From Dysgonamonadaceae bacterium (GTDB taxonomy: Bacteria; Bacteroidota; Bacteroidia; Bacteroidales; Azobacteroidaceae), in NCBI GenBank assembly GCA_031261015.1, contig JAISKG010000076.1, positions 1 through 10,962 of the forward strand: a stretch of DNA of 10,962 nt. Reading direction: 5' to 3'. The notes beneath the pieces are model-generated. The model did not search any database and had not been told where the DNA came from. It was given only the letters and a program-made list of their open reading frames with translations. The translations under genes were made by a program, and so were the position numbers. Positions within the stretch are counted from its first letter, which is position 1; every line of letters starts with the position of its first letter. Below, one piece after another: positions 5,676-10,962 of this stretch.

Positions 5676-6794
5676 TCAATTTCTTGTACTAAAATTGGAA
5701 ATCAAATCAATAACCACATATTCCGACTGTGTGCCGATGCGGAATTTCCCTCCCCAAATACCGATGCCCGAACTCACGTAAATGTGCGTGTCGCCCTTGC
5801 GTAAGTAACCGTGCGATTGTTCATACATAAGGTTGGTAATCAGCGAGATAGGAAAGATTTGCCCGTGATGCGTATGTCCCGAAAATTGCAAATCGATGCC
5901 GTTCTGCTCGGCTTCTTCGAGATGGAAGGGCTGATGATCGAGCAAGATAATCGGTTTGGAGCGATCGAGCGATTGCACCAATTCTGCAATCGGTTTGCGT
6001 TTTTCATTCGTTCGGTCATCTCTACCGATAAGGTAAAATTCGTCGTTGATCAATGTAGCCGAATCTCGCAAAACGGTAATACCTGCGCTTTGCATAAAAG
6101 CAAGCATTTGAGAGATTTGCGTTGTGTCTCCGATATATTCGTGGTTACCCAAAACCGTATAAACGCCATATTTGGTCTTTATTTTACGGAACGAAACATC
6201 CATCTTTTGTTCCAACAGCGGTTTCGTGAGATTATCTTTTATGTCGCCGGCAATCAGCACAATATCCGGCTTTTCGGCGTTGATTATTTCCACCCATTCG
6301 TCCAATTCCGTTTTACCGATACTGTAGCCCAAATGTAAATCGCTTATCGCTACAATTCGCAAGGGTAAAAATTTTTTTGCCATTATCGCAACCGGTAATT
6401 CTACCCTCGTTTTCTGTGTATAATGAATGTATCCGAAAGAAAAAATAACAGCAATGAATCCAAATAAGATTCCTATTGTCAACCAATTATGATATAAAAT
6501 TGTTTTCATTGGAAACACCAACCGCAATAAATCCAACAAAAGAAATATCAGCAGAAGATAAATGATAATGAAAAAACAAGCCGTACCTATTTTATATACT
6601 ACCGAAACAACAGGCGAAGGCAAAAAATAGCCGCCCATAAGTCCCGCAACAAGCGATAAAACCAACAACACCGCTACTACGATCAATAGAGGACGCACAA
6701 TATTTCCTGCCGGGATAAGATGCCACAAACGGAAGAAAACGTAAAAATACGCTCCCAGAAAAACGGAAAGCATTAAAATGATCCTTACTGCCAT
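5676..6794 (-). CDS. Membrane-anchored metallophosphoesterase (YkuE-like)
   Basis: 372 residues. The first 125 hold about four membrane helices (roughly 4-23, 34-55, 70-93 and 104-123). Residues 145-363 form a calcineurin-like phosphoesterase domain with the full metal-binding set: D152 and H154 in SDLHLG, D184 in AGDI, N217-H218 in LGNHEY, H287 in LLDHQP and H307/H309 in SGHTHHGQ. These ligate two metal ions for phosphoester hydrolysis. The nearest general group is the YkuE/YaeI type, often with an N-terminal membrane region, some of which act on lipid-linked substrates; the substrate here is unknown. I see no good promoter directly upstream. The tRNA-Asn gene lies on the same strand just upstream with a terminator between them, so expression may depend partly on read-through. 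It heads a likely four-gene run. Confidence 0.92.
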   Translation of the reverse strand: MAVRIILMLSVFLGAYFYVFFRLWHLIPAGNIVRPLLIVVAVLLVLSLVAGLMGGYFLPSPVVSVVYKIGTACFFIIIYLLLIFLLLDLLRLVFPMKTILYHNWLTIGILFGFIAVIFSFGYIHYTQKTRVELPVAIMAKKFLPLRIVAISDLHLGYSIGKTELDEWVEIINAEKPDIVLIAGDIKDNLTKPLLEQKMDVSFRKIKTKYGVYTVLGNHEYIGDTTQISQMLAFMQSAGITVLRDSATLINDEFYLIGRDDRTNEKRKPIAELVQSLDRSKPIILLDHQPFHLEEAEQNGIDLQFSGHTHHGQIFPISLITNLMYEQSHGYLRKGDTHIYVSSGIGIWGGKFRIGTQSEYVVIDLISNFSTRN

Positions 6795-6829
6795 ATACTC
6801 TTGTTTATTTTTTTGAATATTTCTTATAC

Positions 6830-6863
6830 AAAAAATCCACTGTAAACTGATTTACAGCGGATT
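6830..6863 (-). terminator. Intrinsic terminator of tRNA-Asn
   Basis: On the minus strand the arms AATCCGCTGTAAA and TTTACAGTGGATT form a 13-bp stem with one G-U pair around the loop TCAG, followed by six T. Read on the plus strand the wobble position becomes an A-C mismatch and there is no T tract, which fixes the direction. It lies 12 bp after the tRNA 3' end and upstream of the metallophosphoesterase gene. Confidence 0.88.
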
Positions 6864-6874
6864 CCAATTTTCTG

Positions 6875-6948
6875 CTCTCCCTCTTGGACTTGAACCAAGG
6901 ACCCTCTGATTAACAGTCAGATGCTCTAACCAACTGAGCTAAGGAAGA
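6875..6948 (-). tRNA. tRNA-Asn (anticodon GUU)
   Basis: The 74-nt sequence folds as a full cloverleaf. The acceptor stem TCTTCCT pairs with AGGGAGA (one G-U), the D stem is GCTC/GAGC, the anticodon stem is TCTGA/TCAGA with loop CTGTTAA, and the T stem is CTTGG/CCAAG with loop TTCAAGT. The anticodon GUU (plus-strand complement at 6912-6914) reads asparagine codons. The discriminator base is G, and CCA is not encoded: the next bases are CAG, as is usual in Bacteroidota. It has its own promoter upstream and a strong terminator downstream. Confidence 0.97.
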
Positions 6949-6976
6949 ATTTGCATTTATTTTCAAAATTGCGTTG

Positions 6977-7008
6977 CAAAGGTAAGGGTATTTTTCTAAA
7001 TAAACAAT
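6977..7008 (-). promoter_or_regulatory. Predicted promoter of tRNA-Asn
   Basis: On the minus strand the -7 element TACCTTTG (6984 to 6977) matches TAnnTTTG exactly, and ATTG (7008 to 7005) lies 20 bp upstream as a three-of-four -33 match. The predicted start is near 6970, some 20 nt before the mature tRNA 5' end, leaving a short leader for RNase P to remove. Confidence 0.7.
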
Positions 7009-7015
7009 ATCTTTG
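7008..7015 (+). promoter_or_regulatory. Possible -7 element of the S41 protease gene
   Basis: TATCTTTG matches TAnnTTTG and lies 19 bp before the ATG at 7035, implying a leader of roughly a dozen bases. No TTTG-like -33 occurs at the usual distance. It shares base 7008 with the -33 of the divergent tRNA promoter, so the two promoters are interlocked. Confidence 0.4.
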
Positions 7016-7034
7016 CAAAAAATTTGCGAAACAA

Positions 7035-8672
7035 ATGCGAAAACTTAGGATAATCAAAATGATAGCGCTTGGAATCATCGTGGCATTCCAAGTTTCGGAA
7101 GTAAATGCCCAATTATCGGATAGCCAACGATTTGAAGCATTGAAAAATTTGGATATATACAATTCCGTTTTCAAGGAAATGCTGCTGAACTATGTGGATA
7201 CTTTGGACAGCGAAAAAATTACGCAAACCAATATTGCTTCAATGTTGAAACGGCTGGATCCGTACAGCGAATATATTCCGGAAGAAGATTTGTCTGATTA
7301 TAAATTTCTTACAACGGGAGAATACGGCGGCATCGGTTCGGTGATTACCTCGAAAAAAGGCCGGATCATCGTTGTTGATCCATACGAAGGAATGCCGGCG
7401 GCCAAAGCCGGATTGCGACCGGGCGACGAGATTTTGTCGATCGACGGCGTGAGCGTGCAAGAGCAAACGACTTCATTTGCCAGCGAACGCTTGCGCGGCC
7501 CTGCGAATACTTCCGTCAAACTTCAGGTTTTGAAAGTGGGGGAAAGCGCGCCGAAAGAAATTGTTTTGCAACGCCAACATATTCAAATAGATCCGGTTAT
7601 TTATTATGGTGTTTTGCAAGATCGTATCGGATATATTTGTCTGTCGGGTTTTACCACACACAGCGCGCAATCAGTCAAGGCTGCGCTAACCGACTTGATG
7701 AAGCGTTCGTCAATTCGCGCGTTGATTTTGGATGTGCGCGATAACGGCGGCGGCCTGATGGAAGAATGTTTGGAAATTCTGAATTTTTTTGTTCCGAAAG
7801 GAGAATTGTTGTTGTCGTTGAAGGGAAAAGTTTCGTCGATGGATCGCACTTACCGTGCTACACAGGCGGCGATCGCTCCCGATCTGCCGATGGCCGTGCT
7901 GGTGAATCACAATTCAGCTTCCGCTTCGGAAATTCTGGCCGGCGCGATTCAAGATTTGGATCGGGGCGTGATTGTAGGTACGCGCACTTATGGAAAAGGT
8001 TTGGTACAATCGACATTTCCCATTCCTTACGACGGAAAATTAAAGATAACGACAGCCAAATATTACATTCCGAGCGGTCGTTCGATTCAAGCGATTGATT
8101 ATGCGCGGCGCGACGACGACGGACGGGTTTCGTACATTCCCGACAGTTTGACTTCCGTTTTTTATACAGCCAAAGGTCGCCCGGTGCGCGACGGCGGCGG
8201 AATTTTACCCGATTCGATTGTGGAAGAACCGAAACTTCCGAATTTGATTTACTATTTGGAAGTCAACGATTTATTTTTCGATTTTGTGGTGCAATGGCGC
8301 ACCCGTCACCCAAAAATTGCTTCCTTGTCGGATTTCGTCGTGACGGATATGACTTATAATGAGTTTGCCGAGTTTGTCAAATCCAAGGATTTCACTTATG
8401 ATCGACAGAGCGAGAAGGCGATGAAAACGTTGAAGGAAATTATGCAGCTGGAAAATTATTGGGATACGGCATCTGCTGAATTTCAGGCGCTTGAGAATAA
8501 ATTGAAGCCGGATTTGGATCGGGATTTGAATTTATATAAGGCAGAGATTGCGCATTATTTGGGATTGCAGATCATGAAGCAATATTATTATGCGAAGGGG
8601 CAGCAGGTGTTTGATTTGAAGAGAGATCCGGTGGTGGAAAAGGCTTTAGAGGTTTTGAGTGTCATCAAATAA
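7035..8672 (+). CDS. Exported S41 family C-terminal processing protease with PDZ domain
   Basis: 545 residues from the ATG at 7035. This start is chosen because it is followed directly by a signal peptide (MRKLRIIKMIALGIIVAF..., cleavage likely after VNA), whereas the longer frame adds a 28-residue stretch encoded by promoter DNA. An N-terminal helical region with RLDPYSEYIPEEDL is typical of the family. A PDZ domain follows at about 95-175 (YGGIGS, AAKAGLRPGDEILSIDG). The S41 core has LDVRDNGGGL, the catalytic serine S296 in NSASASEILAG, and the lysine K321 in TYGKGLVQ, 25 residues apart as in Prc and CtpB. These enzymes work in the periplasm on C-terminal ends and damaged proteins; some control peptidoglycan hydrolases. 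The long C-terminal part (about 400-545) is helical. Its tail overlaps the convergent transpeptidase gene by 8 bp. Confidence 0.93.
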   Translation: MRKLRIIKMIALGIIVAFQVSEVNAQLSDSQRFEALKNLDIYNSVFKEMLLNYVDTLDSEKITQTNIASMLKRLDPYSEYIPEEDLSDYKFLTTGEYGGIGSVITSKKGRIIVVDPYEGMPAAKAGLRPGDEILSIDGVSVQEQTTSFASERLRGPANTSVKLQVLKVGESAPKEIVLQRQHIQIDPVIYYGVLQDRIGYICLSGFTTHSAQSVKAALTDLMKRSSIRALILDVRDNGGGLMEECLEILNFFVPKGELLLSLKGKVSSMDRTYRATQAAIAPDLPMAVLVNHNSASASEILAGAIQDLDRGVIVGTRTYGKGLVQSTFPIPYDGKLKITTAKYYIPSGRSIQAIDYARRDDDGRVSYIPDSLTSVFYTAKGRPVRDGGGILPDSIVEEPKLPNLIYYLEVNDLFFDFVVQWRTRHPKIASLSDFVVTDMTYNEFAEFVKSKDFTYDRQSEKAMKTLKEIMQLENYWDTASAEFQALENKLKPDLDRDLNLYKAEIAHYLGLQIMKQYYYAKGQQVFDLKRDPVVEKALEVLSVIK

Positions 8673-9360
8673 TCCGGCTTTTCCTCAAATATTCCTTATT
8701 GAATTTAGAGGAATAGGCGTAAACCAACGATCCGCCCTTGATCGTTTCGATGATCGACTCGGTCACCTCTTTCGGCAAGGCGGGACATCCCCAACTCCGC
8801 CCCAGACGACCGCTCTGAGCAGCTTCCCAACTGCAATAATTGGCGCCATGAATCACGACTTCCCGCGCTTTGGCATTGTCGTTGATCCCAGCTTCTAATC
8901 CGTCAAGTATCAAGGACAAACCGTTATCTCCGTTGTAAGTTTCTTCAGTGAGGAAAAAGCCCAGCGAACTTTGTTTCGAGCCGACTTTATTGGAAAAAGA
9001 GGTCGCATAAACATCGCCGCTTCGTTTCCCATGCGAAACCAAGGATTTAAACAGTACTTCGCGATTTTCCAAATCAATCACAAAAAAACGGTTTTCGGTA
9101 GAAGGTTTACTGAAATCGATCAAAGTCAAAATCGAGTTATCCATTTTGAGTTTGTTATAACCTTTCATCGCTTGATAAAACGCCTGATAATCCACCTCTT
9201 TATTCAAATGTAAATCTTCGTATAATTGGCGGCACTCAGTCAACTTGATCGAAACGGGCGGTAATTCATTTGCCGGTTGATCGTTGTTGTTGGCTAAGAG
9301 GGTAAATAATCCGAGTATGATGCCGAAAAGGGTTAGAAATAATTTCGTTAGTTTTTGCAT
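8665..9360 (-). CDS. Murein L,D-transpeptidase catalytic domain protein (YkuD_2 type)
   Basis: 231 residues from the ATG at 9360; an in-frame TTG two codons earlier is less likely. Residues 1-23 form a signal peptide or membrane anchor. The catalytic domain spans about 90-215 and carries the YkuD_2 pattern: FFVIDLENREVLF, the conserved SHGKRSGD (109-116), histidine H171 in VVIHGANYCS, and the nucleophile C192 in RSWGCPALP. Such proteins are thought to form or remodel L,D bonds in peptidoglycan in the periplasm, though biochemical proof for this subfamily is thin. It starts 10 bp after the stop of the second transpeptidase gene and is very likely co-transcribed with it. The two enzymes are from different branches of the superfamily, so this is not a recent tandem duplication. 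Confidence 0.9.
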   Translation of the reverse strand: MQKLTKLFLTLFGIILGLFTLLANNNDQPANELPPVSIKLTECRQLYEDLHLNKEVDYQAFYQAMKGYNKLKMDNSILTLIDFSKPSTENRFFVIDLENREVLFKSLVSHGKRSGDVYATSFSNKVGSKQSSLGFFLTEETYNGDNGLSLILDGLEAGINDNAKAREVVIHGANYCSWEAAQSGRLGRSWGCPALPKEVTESIIETIKGGSLVYAYSSKFNKEYLRKSRII

Positions 9361-9370
9361 ATTCAATTAG

Positions 9371-10378
9371 TTATTCAATTACATACACCAGACTTTCATC
9401 AATGGGGAAATTATCATAAATGAATTTAGCATGAGAAGCGGCGTTGCGCACACACATGTGCGAGCGGGGAATCGTTCCCAAAGTCGGACTAAACTCAATG
9501 ATCTTTGTATGAGGCAGATCGACCGGAACGCCATGCAGGTAAGCGCCGTCGCAAAAACGGTTGGCCCATGGAGCGTAACCTTCGATGCGCGTAGTTCCAT
9601 CCACATAAAATTCCATTTTTTCTTCTTTCTGTTGGATAACAAACAATCCCAATGGCGTCGGTTTTTCCATCGGCGGATGGTGAGCGCCTGTGGTACAAGG
9701 ATTCATGCTTCGCACTCTCCACACGTCGCCGACTTTTTCAAAAGTCGCGATATTTTGATTGTGCCGGTCCACAACTATGACTTTGGCAAAAGCCGGAATG
9801 CCTTCGATCGAATGAATGTATTTGATAGGAATAAAGTAATCACCTTGGAAATTTGTAGTTTGTACGCGAACGAAATCGTTCTGTGTTTCAAGGATTTTTA
9901 CCAGCGAGCCATCGTAATCGTAACGTTCGGGCGTTTCCAAATCTCCGGCGGCATACAAAGGAACGGATTGCTTGCGATCGATGCCATAATTGTCCGTATC
10001 GGATTTGTATTCGTTTTTGTGATGAATTTTGGTCAGCGGTGGCTCGCCGTTGATATTCTTTTTATTTTGAAGCACTGCCCAAGCATTATTGTTTAAATCC
10101 CGGAGCGAGTCGGTAGTTGCCAAGCAATTTTTAATTTTGTTCCATTGAAACACCCGCACGGTATCCTGGTAAGGATAAGTATCCGCCAACGTGTGTTGCG
10201 TATAAGTCAATTCCTTTTCTATGACAACTTCTTGATTTTTAACATGCTTATTTTCAATATGTTGAGTCATAGCCTTGTCACTAACAGATTCTTTATCCGC
10301 TTCGCTTTTTTTAGTGTTGGCACATACGCTTAAGGTGAAAAGAATGAGCGCAATATATAAAAATGTTCGATGTTGCAT
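9371..10378 (-). CDS. L,D-transpeptidase (YkuD) family protein with SH3-like domain
   Basis: 335 residues. A hydrophobic N-terminus (6-20) is a signal peptide; cleavage may follow VCA at 18-20, or C19 may be lipidated, although valine before the cysteine is poor for a lipobox. Residues 21-130 are charged and unrecognised. Residues about 138-192 (SVPLYAAGDLETPERYDYDG..., ending IPIKYIHSI) look like a bacterial SH3 domain for wall binding. The YkuD domain follows at about 197-335: VIVVDRHNQNIATF, TPLGLFVI, H282 in YLHGVP, and the nucleophile region S306-H-M-C309-V-R311. The family norm is S-H/K-G-C-[IV]-R, so glycine is replaced by methionine. The essential His, Cys and Arg are present, so activity is plausible. 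The start codon lies inside a long inverted repeat that flanks the predicted promoter. First gene of the two-transpeptidase unit. Confidence 0.88.
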   Translation of the reverse strand: MQHRTFLYIALILFTLSVCANTKKSEADKESVSDKAMTQHIENKHVKNQEVVIEKELTYTQHTLADTYPYQDTVRVFQWNKIKNCLATTDSLRDLNNNAWAVLQNKKNINGEPPLTKIHHKNEYKSDTDNYGIDRKQSVPLYAAGDLETPERYDYDGSLVKILETQNDFVRVQTTNFQGDYFIPIKYIHSIEGIPAFAKVIVVDRHNQNIATFEKVGDVWRVRSMNPCTTGAHHPPMEKPTPLGLFVIQQKEEKMEFYVDGTTRIEGYAPWANRFCDGAYLHGVPVDLPHTKIIEFSPTLGTIPRSHMCVRNAASHAKFIYDNFPIDESLVYVIE

Positions 10379-10433
10379 TTTTCAAAAAATAATCAATTTA
10401 CAAATTTATAAAATTATTTTTGAAAAATGCAAC
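10372..10433. repeat. Long inverted repeat around the transpeptidase promoter and start codon
   Basis: The left arm (10372-10393) and right arm (10413-10433) are inverted copies, identical over 21 bases except for one extra A in the left arm. Each begins GTTGCATTTTTC. The spacer is 19 bp, AT-rich, and contains the predicted -7 element. The left arm includes the start codon of the downstream gene. No adjacent duplicated target site or transposase is seen. Confidence 0.85.
10401..10433 (-). promoter_or_regulatory. Predicted promoter of the L,D-transpeptidase unit
   Basis: On the minus strand TAAATTTG (10408 to 10401) matches TAnnTTTG, with GTTG (10433 to 10430) 21 bp upstream as a three-of-four -33. 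The predicted start is near 10394, about 15 nt before the ATG. The -33 lies in one arm of the inverted repeat, the -7 in its spacer and the transcript start at the other arm. Confidence 0.5.
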
Positions 10434-10478
10434 GTCTTCTGTTACTTTTTATTATATTAACATTTTTTGTGTGCGATT

Positions 10479-10565
10479 TTAGGCCGGCAGGCTGGCATCC
10501 TGATAGTAAAGCGATTCTGTGAAATGCGGAGCTTTCGCCGAACTTAAGCGATTAATTATTTGCAT
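10479..10565 (-). other. Possible 28-codon ORF in a recurring-looking intergenic element
   Basis: A 28-codon frame starts at the ATG ending at 10565 and ends with TAA at 10479. It encodes MQIINRLSSAK, then APHFTESLYYQDASLPA. It lies 36 bp after the stop of the ATPase gene. The surrounding DNA (about 10475-10600) has higher GC content than the flanking spacer and contains an inverted pair TTCGCC (10534-10539) and GGCGAA (10583-10588), the latter soon followed by seven T on the plus strand. I have the impression that very similar DNA recurs between genes in other Bacteroidota, which would make it an interspersed repeat rather than a real gene, but I cannot verify this. No leader or promoter is recognisable. 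Confidence 0.35.
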
Positions 10566-10601
10566 ATTACGCTCAACGTGGGGGCGAATGTTTTTTTATT
10601 C

Positions 10602-10962
10602 TCAAATTATTTCATCTGCCCAAAGTTTGTCTAAAAATACTTGCCACGGCAAAATTAAAATATTGCCAATAAGTCGTGGTAGCGGGTCGTTGCTGATAAG
10701 TATCTGTTTTTTAACAGCATATTCTTCAGCAAATGCTTTCAGCCCCTTTAAATGCTTAGTATCGGCGTGGTCGGTCGATTTTACTTCTACTGCAACTTCG
10801 TGGTCGCCAAGTATAAAATCAACTTCCAATTTTGAGGTTGTACGCCAATAACAAATCGAATATTCTTTGTCGGTGTAGCGGCTGTGTGCATAAATTTCCT
10901 GATAAATAAAATGTTCAAATGCCTTGCCGAAAAGTTCTGTTTTTGGCTCAATTTTACCTCTG
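10602..10962 (-). CDS. AAA-family ATPase with DUF4143 domain, C-terminal part
   Basis: Partial gene. The frame is open to the window edge; the start and the ATPase domain lie beyond 10962. About 120 C-terminal residues are visible. They carry the DUF4143 pattern: KTELFGKAFEHFIYQEI near the start, then CYWRTTSKLEVDFILG and VAVEVKST. The D in VDF and the ExK in EVKS form a PD-(D/E)xK-like nuclease-fold signature. The stretch QILISNDPLPRLIGNILILP (abridged from the family's final strands) and the end FLDKLWADEII complete the domain, so the 3' end is intact. Members consist of an N-terminal P-loop ATPase and this C-terminal domain, are multicopy in many Bacteroidota genomes and have no agreed function. 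No terminator is evident directly after the stop. Confidence 0.88.
   Translation of the reverse strand, partial: RGKIEPKTELFGKAFEHFIYQEIYAHSRYTDKEYSICYWRTTSKLEVDFILGDHEVAVEVKSTDHADTKHLKGLKAFAEEYAVKKQILISNDPLPRLIGNILILPWQVFLDKLWADEII

Noticed and set aside
5811..6338. Plus-strand open frame of 175 codons opposite the metallophosphoesterase
   Set aside because: Antisense to the conserved metal-binding core; no domain, promoter or leader supports it.
6951..7034. 28-codon N-terminal extension of the S41 protease
   Set aside because: This stretch carries the tRNA and protease promoter elements, and the signal peptide begins at the ATG at 7035.
9361..9381. ATTCAATTA repeated at 9361-9369 and 9373-9381 between the two transpeptidase genes
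   Set aside because: Short, AT-rich and partly coding for the last codons of the upstream gene; chance or a minor slippage event explains it.
9431..10096. Long plus-strand open frame of 221 codons opposite the SH3-YkuD transpeptidase
   Set aside because: It lies wholly antisense to a gene with clear catalytic motifs, its product has no recognisable domain, and its composition is what the reverse of that gene would give.
10372..10433. Invertible promoter (phase-variable switch) flanked by inverted repeats
   Set aside because: Bacteroidota phase-variable promoters normally lie on segments of 100 bp or more. A 19-bp spacer is too short for known recombinases, and no recombinase gene is near.
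1..10962. CRISPR array, insertion sequence, prophage or known defence operon
   Set aside because: No regularly spaced direct repeats, transposase, integrase or defence-gene motifs were found. ORF6N and DUF4143 genes alone do not make such a system.

Overview
The window reads as chromosomal DNA of a Bacteroidota bacterium, most likely order Bacteroidales. The evidence is gene content (flotillin-family protein, TIGR02757/DUF2400 protein, ECF sigma factor beside a DUF6249-like gene, ORF6N protein, DUF4143 ATPase, YkuD_2 L,D-transpeptidase), several -7 elements of the Bacteroidota form TAnnTTTG, AT-rich leaders without Shine-Dalgarno sequences, and a tRNA without an encoded CCA. Family names come from recognising conserved motifs; no database search was run.

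Layout. 1-991 (+): 3' part of a flotillin-like membrane scaffold gene cut by the window edge. 944-1890 (-): an ORF6N-domain gene followed by a VanZ-like membrane protein gene, whose tail overlaps the flotillin tail by 48 bp. 1957-2860 (-): an ECF sigma factor gene overlapping a small two-helix membrane protein gene, a likely anti-sigma factor. 2976-3389 (+): a divergent DUF6249-like membrane protein gene. The 115 bp between the sigma gene and this gene carry a mirror-symmetric pair of ECF-type promoters, the most interesting signal in the window. 3382-6794 (-): a run of four genes reading metallophosphoesterase, atypical SDR, lipoprotein-type glutathione peroxidase and TIGR02757 protein, the last two coupled by an ATGA overlap. 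6875-6948 (-): tRNA-Asn(GUU) with its own promoter and intrinsic terminator. 7035-8672 (+): an exported S41 C-terminal processing protease. 8665-10378 (-): two dissimilar exported L,D-transpeptidases in tandem, tail to tail with the protease. 10379-10601: non-coding apart from a possible 28-codon ORF, with a long inverted repeat around the transpeptidase promoter. 10602-10962 (-): C-terminal part of an AAA ATPase/DUF4143 gene, cut by the window edge.

How the genes fit together. Most products act at the envelope: flotillin scaffold, VanZ-like and DUF6249-like membrane proteins, a membrane-tethered phosphoesterase, a lipid-anchored thiol peroxidase, a periplasmic processing protease and two peptidoglycan cross-linking or anchoring enzymes. 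The sigma/anti-sigma pair probably senses a membrane or envelope condition and switches on itself and the divergent DUF6249-like gene through identical promoter boxes. The protease and transpeptidases suggest a local cell-wall maturation cluster, but they are not co-transcribed. ORF6N and DUF4143 genes are typical accessory genes. I saw no CRISPR array, insertion sequence, prophage or recognised defence system.
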